From Lebetimonas natsushimae (GTDB taxonomy: Bacteria; Campylobacterota; Campylobacteria; Campylobacterales; Nautiliaceae), in the NCBI RefSeq assembly GCF_002335445.1, contig NZ_BDME01000006.1:59528-123527 (forward strand): 64,000 bases of DNA, written 5' to 3'. Under the pieces are notes generated by a model. That model saw nothing but the letters and a program-made list of their open reading frames with translations, searched no databases and was not told the origin of the DNA. Position 1 is the first letter of the stretch. Every line of letters begins with the position of its first letter. The position numbers were made by a program, and so were the translations under genes. Positions 18,718-26,061 of this stretch are shown piece by piece.

Positions 18718-19833
18718 TTGGATATTGAGCCCAAGTCGCATATTATAAAAGAATATTGGGATATTTTTGTAGGATTTACATCATTTGTATTTGCTATTTT
18801 TTTTCATTTTGAGCATTTGACAGTTTTAGCTGCACTATTTGCAGCAATTGGTATAGGTAGTCTTGCTGTTACAATTTCAGAAATTGCTGAAATTCTAGCT
18901 GAAAGATTCGGTGAACCTTTTGGCAGTTTGGTTTTAACATTCAGTGCGGTTTTGGTTGAAATTTTAATTTTATTTATGGTTGTATTGGAGGCAAAACACC
19001 ATCCAGAAGTGATGGAAACAGTAAAAAACGGTATTGCAGCAACGGTTATAGTTGATTTAAATGCACTTTTGGGACTTGCCGTATTTGTAGGCGGTCTTAA
19101 TTTTAAAGAGCAAGTCCATAATGAAGACACATCTGCCAGTTATACCACAGTGCTTTTTGTTTCGGTTGCCATGCTTTTAGTTCCAACTACAATTTCTTTT
19201 CATGCAGACGATCAAGCATTACACAGTGCAAGTATCATTATTGCAGTTTTACTTTTTATCTATTACTTTTTTATTTTCAGATTCCAGACAGATACACATG
19301 TTCATTTTTTTAAATTTAAAAAAAGAAGCAGGGTTAAAAGATATATAGAGGAAGAGGATGAAAATTATTTTTTTGATAAAAAAAGCAATTTATTTAATAT
19401 ACTTTTTTTAATTTTTTTATTAGTGTTAATTGGAATGCTTTCAGAAATTTTTGCTAATGAAGGGGTAAAAGTATTTAAACAGTTTGGTTTAACTGCTGGA
19501 TTTGTGGGTATTTTAATTGCTTTTGTGACAGCTGCACCTGAACTTTTTACAGCAATCAGAGCTGCTAAAAATGATGAAATGCAAAGGGTCGTCAATATTG
19601 CTATGGGTGCAAGCACAGTATCAATACTTTTAACAGTTCCAAGTTTGATTTTCCTATCATTGATTGTAGGTGTTAAATTTACACTTGATTTTTCTCCTCT
19701 TCAGGTTGGTGCACTTCTTTTAACTATTTTACTTGTTTGGAAGACTACTGAAAATGGAGAAACAAACTATCTGGAGGGACTTTCGCATCTTATGCTGTTT
19801 CTAAGTTACGCAATAATAGCAATCTTTTATTAA
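18718..19833 (+). CDS. ChaA-type calcium/sodium:proton antiporter
   Basis: This 371-residue membrane protein has two halves of about five or six helices joined by a charged cytoplasmic loop (residues about 195-225, KKRSRVKRYIEEEDE). Each half has a CaCA-family alpha repeat: ERFGEPFGSLVLTFSAVLVEI in the first and FVTAAPELFTAIRAAKNDEMQR in the second, with the conserved acidic residues. It should extrude Ca2+ or Na+/K+ against protons. The start is TTG at 18718 with AAGGAG at 18707-18712, one base after the esterase stop, so it is probably cotranscribed with it. Confidence 0.85.
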   Translation: MDIEPKSHIIKEYWDIFVGFTSFVFAIFFHFEHLTVLAALFAAIGIGSLAVTISEIAEILAERFGEPFGSLVLTFSAVLVEILILFMVVLEAKHHPEVMETVKNGIAATVIVDLNALLGLAVFVGGLNFKEQVHNEDTSASYTTVLFVSVAMLLVPTTISFHADDQALHSASIIIAVLLFIYYFFIFRFQTDTHVHFFKFKKRSRVKRYIEEEDENYFFDKKSNLFNILFLIFLLVLIGMLSEIFANEGVKVFKQFGLTAGFVGILIAFVTAAPELFTAIRAAKNDEMQRVVNIAMGASTVSILLTVPSLIFLSLIVGVKFTLDFSPLQVGALLLTILLVWKTTENGETNYLEGLSHLMLFLSYAIIAIFY

Positions 19834-19859
19834 TTTTTTTAATTTTTTTTCTTTTTTTG

Positions 19860-19868
19860 TGCTAAAAT
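19860..19868 (+). promoter_or_regulatory. Extended -10 promoter of the TRAP binding-protein gene
   Basis: TGCTAAAAT (TGn-TAAAAT) follows a strongly T-rich stretch (19832-19858) typical of epsilonproteobacterial promoters and ends 30 bases before the ATG at 19899. Confidence 0.5.
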
Positions 19869-19898
19869 TAATTGTTAAAACCTAAAAAAGGAGATTTA

Positions 19899-20987
19899 AT
19901 GGATAGAAGAAAATTTTTAAAAGCAGCAGGTGTCACAGCTGTAGCCAGTACCGCTTTTACAACTAATCTGTATGCAAAAAGAATTACAAGACTTAAAGTT
20001 TGTCTTTCTTGGCCTAAAACTTTACCAATTATGGGTGAAGGTGCATTATGGTTTGCTGAGAGGGTAAAAGAACTCAGCGGCGGAAGTTTACAGGTTAAAA
20101 TATTTGGTGCAAACGAATTAGTACCCGCTTTAGGTGTATTTGATGCTTGTTCTAAAGGTTTAATTGACGGTTTTCACTCAGGTCCGTATTATTGGAAAGG
20201 TAAAAATATAGCATTTGCTCTTTTTAGTTCAGTACCTTTTGGAATGAACGCTGATGAACTTGAAGCGTGGTTTGATTTTGGTGGAGGAATGGATTTATGG
20301 AGAGAACTTTATGCTAAATATAATCTAATGCCGTTTAAAGGTGGAAATACTGGAAACCAAATGGGTGGATGGTTTAGAAAGCCTATTAAATCACTCGCCG
20401 ATATGAAAGGTCTTAAAATGAGAATTCCGGGTCTTGGCGGTGAAGTTATGGCAAAACTTGGAGTAAAACCTGTAAATATTCCGGGCGGTGAAATTTATAC
20501 AGCGCTTGAGAGAGGTGTAATTGATGCAACCGAATGGGTAGGGCCGAGTCTGGACATTATCATGGGATTCTATAAAGTTGCAAAATATTATTATACAGGA
20601 TGGCATGAACCGGCAAGTCTGCTTGAAATGACATTCAATAAGAAAAAATATGAAAAATTACCAAAAGAACACCAGGCGATTCTTGAAGCTGCAACTAAAG
20701 AAATGCATGCAAGAATATTTTCAGAGTTTCAATATCAAAACGCTGTCAAACTTCAAGAGATTCTTAAAGGTGAATATGGGGTTAAACTTGGTAATTTCCC
20801 TGATGACGTTAATGAAGCCGCTAAAAAGGCTGCTAAAAACTTATATGAAGAATATGCTAATAAATCAAAAGATTTTGCTAAAGTATATGAAAATATAAAA
20901 TCTTATATGCCTGTAATGAGAAAATGGACAGATACACTTCCAAAATGGTATCTTGATATGAGGGACAGCGGAACAATTGTGGTTTAA
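19899..20987 (+). CDS. TRAP transporter substrate-binding protein (DctP/TakP-like), Tat-exported
   Basis: This periplasmic binding protein of 362 residues has a twin-arginine signal (DRRKFLKAAG, then a hydrophobic stretch ending TTNLYAKR). The mature part shows the DctP-family features: LSWPKTLPIMGEGA, the GxHSGPYYW segment, LKMRIPGLGGEV with the ligand-gripping arginine, and GVIDATEW. Resemblance is to the TakP group that binds 2-oxo acids, but the ligand is not certain. The ATG at 19899 has AAAAGGAG upstream; an upstream TTG at 19872 would add nine residues before the signal and is rejected. No DctQ/DctM membrane genes are near. It overlaps convergent tcdA by 4 bases. Confidence 0.9.
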   Translation: MDRRKFLKAAGVTAVASTAFTTNLYAKRITRLKVCLSWPKTLPIMGEGALWFAERVKELSGGSLQVKIFGANELVPALGVFDACSKGLIDGFHSGPYYWKGKNIAFALFSSVPFGMNADELEAWFDFGGGMDLWRELYAKYNLMPFKGGNTGNQMGGWFRKPIKSLADMKGLKMRIPGLGGEVMAKLGVKPVNIPGGEIYTALERGVIDATEWVGPSLDIIMGFYKVAKYYYTGWHEPASLLEMTFNKKKYEKLPKEHQAILEAATKEMHARIFSEFQYQNAVKLQEILKGEYGVKLGNFPDDVNEAAKKAAKNLYEEYANKSKDFAKVYENIKSYMPVMRKWTDTLPKWYLDMRDSGTIVV

Positions 20988-21607
20988 ACAAAATCTTTTA
21001 ATACTTCGCTACAGAGGGCAAATCCAAATGCCCCTGTAACTCCAACAAAACTTCCCATATCGCAGTTTATAGGTTTTTCTATTGAATATACTACTTTAAA
21101 ATCATCTTTGAAATTTTCTTTTTTTAATCTGTCCCTTATTTTTTTTGCAAAAGGGTCGGTGTTAGTTTTCCATATCGAATCAATTTTAATTTTTGTAGGG
21201 TCTATTCTTTTAGCCGCGCCCATCGAAGATATTATTTTAGGATAGGCATTTAAAATAAGGGATATTTTTGCATTTACATCATCAATTGCGTCAATTACGA
21301 TATCATATTCTTTTAAATTAAGTTCTTTGATATTTTCAGGTGTCAATTTTAAATCAATCCCTTTTACATTATACATTTTACTTAAAACTTCAACTTTTTT
21401 TTGTCCTGTAAATTCACTTCCGATTTGTCTGTTTTGATTTGTTATATCGAATCTGTCATAATCTATGATGGTAATATTTTTAACTCCGCTTCTGCTGAGA
21501 CAATCCAGGGCATATCCTCCGACTCCCCCGACTCCCGCTATTAAAATTTTAAGTTCCTGTAATTTATGAAATTTGCCAAAAAGTTTTTTGCATCTGTCAT
21601 ACCTCAT
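20984..21607 (-). CDS. tcdA: tRNA threonylcarbamoyladenosine dehydratase
   Basis: TcdA uses ATP to cyclise t6A37 of tRNA to ct6A. The 207-residue protein has the E1/ThiF-like fold: the nucleotide loop GVGGVGGYA, DYDRFDITNQNRQ with the adenylation residues, DAIDDVNAK, and the TcdA-type segment GAAKRIDPTKIKI. It is shorter than E. coli TcdA (268), mainly at the C-terminus. It is the last gene of the surE-ycaO-tcdA unit and overlaps ycaO by 11 bases. Another ThiF-family adenylyltransferase is possible but no ThiS/MoaD partner lies nearby. Confidence 0.85.
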   Translation of the reverse strand: MRYDRCKKLFGKFHKLQELKILIAGVGGVGGYALDCLSRSGVKNITIIDYDRFDITNQNRQIGSEFTGQKKVEVLSKMYNVKGIDLKLTPENIKELNLKEYDIVIDAIDDVNAKISLILNAYPKIISSMGAAKRIDPTKIKIDSIWKTNTDPFAKKIRDRLKKENFKDDFKVVYSIEKPINCDMGSFVGVTGAFGFALCSEVLKDFV

Positions 21608-22844
21608 TTTTTTCCTTGAGAATTTGGGATAGCTTTAAGATATTCAAATATTTATCGGAAAATTCAATTTTTTGATTGTTTTTAATTATTTCTTTGAATC
21701 TGTCTATAAATAAAGGTTCTTTTGCAATAATTCCTATTAATGAATCAATCTGTGTAAAAGGATACAAAAGAGATATTTCTTCTATTAAATCGTTTATTTC
21801 CTGTTTTTCATAATTTTGATAATTTAAAATTTTATCTCTGAAAAATTTGGGATAGTTGATATTATTGTAAATTAAATCTTCAATCGGGTAAATCTCGCTG
21901 ATTCCGGGAATTATAACCTGCAGTGCAAAAATACCGCAACATTTATAAATTTTAAAATATTCTTTTTTATTAAATACGTCGTAGTTTGCAAAATTCCATT
22001 TACATACTTCAAAAAGAGGTCTTTTTAAAAAATTTTTATGTACATTTCCGCTTAAATCTATAAAATGGTTAATTAAATTAAATCTGTCTCTTACATCTTC
22101 TATATCTTCAATTATTTTTCCAAAATTATTTAGCCCTGATTGAAGCAGTTCAAAATATGCTTTTTTAATAGCTTTTTCTTGGTTTATATCGCATCCAAAA
22201 GCTAAAATGATATTATCATCCTCTATATAACTAGCCGCCATTACAGGGTATTTACCACCAAGAGAGGAATCATAAATCTGAATATTTTTTGAATTAAGAG
22301 GATGGTCTATTTTAGGAAGGGGCAGGGCATATTTTATAACTTCAAATTTTACAAACCTTTCAATTATTTCAGCTTTAGCATTTTTATAAGCTTCAATTAT
22401 GTCAAAATGGGCAGCCATTCCGTTGCTTGCATAAAGGTTTTGAATTAGGTTTATGGGAAAATATACTTTTTCTTTTGTGTCTCTGTTTAAAAACGGGATT
22501 GAGAGTATTTCAAAAGAATCTGAATTAAAATCAATTAGTTCTTCTTTTTGGAGAGAGTCTATTTTATAAAAGTGTTTCAGCTCTTTATTTAAAAACTCAC
22601 CTTCTTTTACATCAGGATATAGATTATTTACATAATATTCTTCAAAAAAATTGCGTGTCAGTATTCTCTCTGCCATTTCACCCTGTGCGCTGAGCAGGGC
22701 AAGATCTGGAGTTCCCCCTTTTCCAAAAGAGATAAAGGGGATATCTTTTAATTTAAGCTCACAAGTAAAAACATCATTTATTTGCTTAAATTCATAAAAA
22801 TATTCTAAATTTAACTTTTCAAAAAATAAATTATAATTTTTCAC
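21597..22844 (-). CDS. YcaO-family ATP-dependent protein
   Basis: YcaO proteins activate peptide amides with ATP; E. coli YcaO supports RimO-dependent methylthiolation of ribosomal protein S12. This 415-residue protein has GKGGTPDLALLSAQGEMAER near residue 41 and NGMAAHFDIIEAYKNAKAEIIER near residue 150, which match the YcaO ATP/Mg-binding helices with their glutamates. It is shorter than E. coli YcaO (586). No precursor peptide or dehydrogenase gene is near, so a ribosome-linked role is more likely than a thiazole/oxazole natural product. It overlaps surE by 4 bases and tcdA by 11; its start codon lies in a heptad array. Confidence 0.8.
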   Translation of the reverse strand: MKNYNLFFEKLNLEYFYEFKQINDVFTCELKLKDIPFISFGKGGTPDLALLSAQGEMAERILTRNFFEEYYVNNLYPDVKEGEFLNKELKHFYKIDSLQKEELIDFNSDSFEILSIPFLNRDTKEKVYFPINLIQNLYASNGMAAHFDIIEAYKNAKAEIIERFVKFEVIKYALPLPKIDHPLNSKNIQIYDSSLGGKYPVMAASYIEDDNIILAFGCDINQEKAIKKAYFELLQSGLNNFGKIIEDIEDVRDRFNLINHFIDLSGNVHKNFLKRPLFEVCKWNFANYDVFNKKEYFKIYKCCGIFALQVIIPGISEIYPIEDLIYNNINYPKFFRDKILNYQNYEKQEINDLIEEISLLYPFTQIDSLIGIIAKEPLFIDRFKEIIKNNQKIEFSDKYLNILKLSQILKEKNEV

Positions 22845-22862
22845 TTTTCACTTTTCATTTTT
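22835..22862 (-). repeat. Heptad array, four AAAAGTG-like units, at the surE/ycaO junction
   Basis: On the minus strand the units read AAAAATG, AAAAGTG, AAAAGTG, AAAAATT. They encode the surE C-terminal tail (KMKSEK) and include the ycaO start. The same unit recurs inside aroA at 59183-59210. Confidence 0.8.
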
Positions 22863-23611
22863 AATTGCTCTAATAATTTATAATCCGTTATATCCAAAGT
22901 TATCGGTGTAATTGAAATATACCCGTTTTTAACAGCCCAGAAATCAGTACCTTTTTCTTCTTTAAAATTTAGGGGATGAAGTCCAAGCCAGTAATATTCC
23001 TCGCCCCTTGGATTTATATGCTTATGGGCTTCATTACCGTAAATTCTGTATGCCAGTTTTGTAAACTGATAGCCTTTTATTTTTTTAGTGTTTGGAATAT
23101 TTACATTTAAAAGTTTTCTATGAGGGAGTGTAATTTTGTTTTCTAAAACTTTTAGGGCAATATCTTTTACAATTTCTTTTGTTTTTTCCCAGTCTATTTT
23201 GCTGGGAGGATTGTCATAGCTTTTTAAAACCTGGGAAAATGCAATAGATTTTATTCCATGAATCGCTCCTTCAGTTGCTCCTCCTACAGTTCCGGAATAA
23301 TTTACATCTTCTCCCATATTTGCACCGTGATTAATTCCGCTCACTACTAAATCGGGTAATTTATTTTTAAAAAATTCATTTAAAGCAAGATAAACACAGT
23401 CATTTGGGGTACCGTCTTCTAGTTTATAAAAATTTTCTTTAATTTTTTTAAACATAAGCGGTTTGGTGATTGTAAGGGATTTGGAACAGGCACTTTTGGG
23501 ATGAGCGGGTGCTACTACGATAGGGTCTCCTATTTCCCTCATGGCTTTATATAAAACTTCAAGTCCTTTAGCTTCGTATGAGTCGTCATTTGTTATCAGA
23601 ATTTTCGGCAT
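22841..23611 (-). CDS. surE: 5'-nucleotidase SurE
   Basis: SurE is a metal-dependent nucleoside-monophosphate phosphatase. The 256-residue protein opens PKILITNDDSYEAKG with the metal-binding DD pair, followed by APAHPKSACS, SGINHGANMGEDVNYSGTVG, all diagnostic. The ATG at 23609-23611 is preferred because it follows AAAGGAAAC and gives the family N-terminus; an ATG twelve codons upstream would add an unrelated peptide. The C-terminal six residues come from a heptad array. It heads the surE-ycaO-tcdA unit and is divergent from the small unknown gene. Confidence 0.95.
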   Translation of the reverse strand: MPKILITNDDSYEAKGLEVLYKAMREIGDPIVVAPAHPKSACSKSLTITKPLMFKKIKENFYKLEDGTPNDCVYLALNEFFKNKLPDLVVSGINHGANMGEDVNYSGTVGGATEGAIHGIKSIAFSQVLKSYDNPPSKIDWEKTKEIVKDIALKVLENKITLPHRKLLNVNIPNTKKIKGYQFTKLAYRIYGNEAHKHINPRGEEYYWLGLHPLNFKEEKGTDFWAVKNGYISITPITLDITDYKLLEQLKMKSEK

Positions 23612-23621
23612 TTGTTTCCTT

Positions 23622-23630
23622 TGGTATAAT
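23622..23630 (+). promoter_or_regulatory. Extended -10 promoter of the small unknown gene
   Basis: TGGTATAAT (TGn plus a perfect TATAAT) ends 18 bases before the ATG at 23649, in the 37-base gap that separates it from the divergent surE. Confidence 0.5.
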
Positions 23631-23648
23631 TTTATAAAAAGGCTCATA

Positions 23649-24131
23649 ATGAAATATTTAAGAGACGATATTGATATTAAGATTTTATCAAATTTTGAAA
23701 TGCCTTTTAGTGAAATTGAAAATAATTTTGAAAAATTTCAAGAAAAACTCAAAAATTATGATTTAGGTGTTTGGAGTAAAAATATTATGTTAAATGATTT
23801 TAACGACATTGATATATATAATAACAGAGGTGAAAAATTAGAGTGGGTTGATATCGTGCTGAATTATCTTAATTCTTTAAATGGATTTTTAAGGGAGCAA
23901 ATAGGTGTTTGTATTGAAAAAGAGATTCCCAGAATTTTAGACAATGAACTTACTTATCTCATCGTTCAGAGGAAAATAAAACCCGATTTTGATGAAAATT
24001 ATTTTATAGCTTTTGATAAAAAAATATATTTTCCAATGATTAGCAGGGATTTTGATTTAAAGTTTTCTATTGTAAAATTAGTTGAATGGGCTAAAAGAGG
24101 CAAGAAAAATTTGATAAAATTTCAAAACTAA
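23649..24131 (+). CDS. Unknown protein, 160 residues
   Basis: I do not recognise this protein. It is cytoplasmic by appearance, with no signal or membrane segment, acidic in the first half, and rich in Asn, Asp and aromatic residues. The ATG at 23649 follows a clear promoter; an in-frame upstream extension into surE is possible but would overlap the divergent surE start and is rejected. It has its own promoter and leads towards gpmA 15 bases on, but gpmA has a further promoter inside the 3' end of this gene. Confidence 0.75.
   Translation: MKYLRDDIDIKILSNFEMPFSEIENNFEKFQEKLKNYDLGVWSKNIMLNDFNDIDIYNNRGEKLEWVDIVLNYLNSLNGFLREQIGVCIEKEIPRILDNELTYLIVQRKIKPDFDENYFIAFDKKIYFPMISRDFDLKFSIVKLVEWAKRGKKNLIKFQN
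24112..24120 (+). promoter_or_regulatory. Extended -10 promoter of gpmA
   Basis: TGATAAAAT lies in the last codons of the upstream gene and ends 26 bases before the gpmA start at 24147. The same TGATAAAAT string precedes hisD, the sensor kinase gene and metX. Confidence 0.45.
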
Positions 24132-24146
24132 ACTTAAAGGATGGAT

Positions 24147-24836
24147 ATGGCAAAATTGGTTTTAGTCAGACACGGAAAAAGTGAGTGGAATAAACTTAAT
24201 AAATTTACAGGCTGGGTGGATGTGGATTTGGCGCCTGAGGGAATTGAAGAAGCTAAAAAAGCCGGAGAGAAACTAAAAGATGCCGGATTTGCTTTTGATG
24301 TCTGTTTTTCTTCATATTTAAAAAGAGCTATAAAAACTGGGATTATTATCTTAGAAGAGCTTGATTTATTATGGATAGACCATCTTAAAGACTGGAGATT
24401 TAATGAAAGATTTTACGGGGCGCTAACAGGTCTAAATAAAGATGAAGTTAAACAAGAACTTGGAGAGGAAAAATTCTTGCTTTACAGGAGAAGCTATGAC
24501 GTTCCGCCTCCGCCGCTTAGTGAAGATGATCCAAGACACCCTAGATTTGACCCTAAATACAAAAATTTCCCCATTGAGCTTATTCCAAATACAGAAAGTC
24601 TGAAAGACAATCAAATAAGAGCTATGGCAGCATTTCATGAAAGAGTGGCACCGCTTCTTGTAGAAGGAAAAGATGTGTTGATTACAGCGCATGGAAATAC
24701 GATAAGGGGAATGGTAAAAGAGCTTGACGGAATAAGTGATGAGGATATTCCTAAATTTGAAATTGCTACGGGTGTACCGAGAGTTTATGAATTTGACGAA
24801 TCATTACATATTAAAAAAGTTTATAATTTAGATTAA
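24147..24836 (+). CDS. gpmA: 2,3-bisphosphoglycerate-dependent phosphoglycerate mutase
   Basis: GpmA interconverts 3- and 2-phosphoglycerate in glycolysis and gluconeogenesis. The 229-residue protein opens LVLVRHGKSEWN with the phosphorylated histidine (H9), then FTGWVDVDL, SYLKRAIKT, ERFYGALTGLNK and the second histidine in ITAHGNTIRG. The ATG at 24147 has AAAGG six bases upstream; another ATG at 24141 would add two residues. The 3' end overlaps the convergent YaiI-type gene by 9 bases. Confidence 0.95.
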   Translation: MAKLVLVRHGKSEWNKLNKFTGWVDVDLAPEGIEEAKKAGEKLKDAGFAFDVCFSSYLKRAIKTGIIILEELDLLWIDHLKDWRFNERFYGALTGLNKDEVKQELGEEKFLLYRRSYDVPPPPLSEDDPRHPRFDPKYKNFPIELIPNTESLKDNQIRAMAAFHERVAPLLVEGKDVLITAHGNTIRGMVKELDGISDEDIPKFEIATGVPRVYEFDESLHIKKVYNLD

Positions 24837-25274
24837 TTTATCAAGCAGTTTGCTGAAACTGTTGGCAAAATTTTGAATATTCTTTTTGCTAAAGGGTTTT
24901 GGCCCTTTAGTAATTTCTCCGCTTTCCCTGATTTCGGCCATTAAATTTCTAATACTTAAAAAATTTTGAATAGAATTTTCATCGTAGATTTCGCCTCTGT
25001 GTCCTAAAGCTACTGCCCCTTTTTTTACGCATCTGTCAGCCAAAGGAATATCGGCGGTAATAATTAAATCATTTTTTTCTGTGCGCTTTACTATTTCATC
25101 ATCTGCTTTGTCTATACCTTCAGAAACCACGATATATTCTATAAAAGGGCTTTTGTCAAAAAATATTTTTTTATTGGAAACTACAATAGTTTTTAATTTT
25201 CTTTTATTTACTGCTCTATAAATTATTGGCTTTATTGCTTTTGGCAAGGCATCCGCGTCAATTAAAAGCTTCAT
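24828..25274 (-). CDS. YaiI/YqxD (UPF0178) family protein
   Basis: This 148-residue protein matches the YaiI/YqxD family: LLIDADALPKAIKPII at the start, VVSEGIDKADDEIV in the middle, ITADIPLADRCVKKGA and the LGHRGEIYDENSI segment. The aspartates are arranged as in PIN/NYN-type nucleases, so an RNase-like role is suspected but not established. It overlaps the FetB-type gene by 17 bases upstream and gpmA by 9 bases at the 3' ends. Confidence 0.9.
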   Translation of the reverse strand: MKLLIDADALPKAIKPIIYRAVNKRKLKTIVVSNKKIFFDKSPFIEYIVVSEGIDKADDEIVKRTEKNDLIITADIPLADRCVKKGAVALGHRGEIYDENSIQNFLSIRNLMAEIRESGEITKGPKPFSKKNIQNFANSFSKLLDKLI

Positions 25275-25983
25275 TTTTTACCTTAATAAAGAAATAACTT
25301 CCAAAAAGTGCTGAAAAAGTATTGATACTTACAAGCATATAAATAATTACTATTTGATAACTGACGGCTTTTAATGGGGATGCGCCGGCTAAAAGCATAC
25401 CGGTTGTTATTCCGGGAATTGCAACAACACCTATGGTCTGCAGCATATTGTTTACTGGTATCAGAGCCGCTTTTACAGCCTGTTTTTGCATAATTTTTAA
25501 AGCGTTTTGCAAAGTGTCGCCTATTGCTATAAAACTTTCAATAAGTTCTTTTTGAAGTGTTATTTCCCTTTTTAATCTTTCAATTGTCAGAGTGTATGTA
25601 TTAAGCGAATTTCCTATAATCATTCCGGAGATAGGAATAAATTCATACGGCTTAAAGGAAATTATTTTTAATAAAAGCATTGTGGTAAGAATTATTATTG
25701 TAGATAAACTTATAGAATAAAATGCGCTTGAAAATAAAAAACCGGTTCTTTTTTTAGCAATATAAGAGGAATAAAGAAGCATAAATAAAATTACGGGAAT
25801 ATAAAAAATAGGATTTTTAATTTTGAATAAAATTCCTAAAATAAAACCCAATAATGTGAGTTGAATTAATGCCCTGATGGAATTAATAAAAAGTTCTTTT
25901 TCTATATAGAGTCTATGTTTATAAGAAATAAAAAGAGGTATCAAAACTAAAACAAAACTGTATATGATAATATCTATTTTCAA
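25258..25983 (-). CDS. FetB-type (UPF0014) ABC transporter permease
   Basis: This 241-residue integral membrane protein has about seven hydrophobic segments. ISGMIIGNSLNTYTLTIERL in the middle and IPGITTGMLLAGASPLKAVSYQI towards the C-terminus match the UPF0014/FetB family, which in E. coli works with the ATPase FetA to export iron. No ATPase gene is adjacent, so the partner must be elsewhere or the substrate differs. It shares 17 bases with the YaiI-type gene. The 78-base gap upstream separates it from the divergent GGDEF/EAL gene. Confidence 0.82.
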   Translation of the reverse strand: MKIDIIIYSFVLVLIPLFISYKHRLYIEKELFINSIRALIQLTLLGFILGILFKIKNPIFYIPVILFMLLYSSYIAKKRTGFLFSSAFYSISLSTIIILTTMLLLKIISFKPYEFIPISGMIIGNSLNTYTLTIERLKREITLQKELIESFIAIGDTLQNALKIMQKQAVKAALIPVNNMLQTIGVVAIPGITTGMLLAGASPLKAVSYQIVIIYMLVSINTFSALFGSYFFIKVKNEAFN

Positions 25984-26029
25984 TCAAGTCCTTTTTTAGA
26001 ATTTTAACAAAAAAAAATAATTTTAATTT

Positions 26030-26038
26030 TGATATAAT
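26030..26038 (+). promoter_or_regulatory. Extended -10 promoter of the DUF3365-GGDEF-EAL gene
   Basis: TGATATAAT ends 23 bases before the TTG start at 26062. The 78-base intergenic region is otherwise A/T-rich with no hairpin that I can see. Confidence 0.5.
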
Positions 26039-26061
26039 AATAGTAAAAAAATGGGCTGAAT

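Noticed and set aside
21597-22844. RiPP (thiazole/oxazole peptide) cluster around ycaO
   Set aside because: No precursor peptide, dehydrogenase or transporter gene lies nearby; the neighbours are surE and tcdA.
23541-23648. N-terminal extension of the unknown gene at 23649 into surE
   Set aside because: The extension reads antisense to surE and lies upstream of the TATAAT box at 23625.
24432-24692. Minus-strand open frame inside gpmA, and similar antisense or shifted frames inside rsmH, glyA, nfo, pheS and serA
   Set aside because: They lie wholly within well-supported genes, lack ribosome sites and show no protein-like features.
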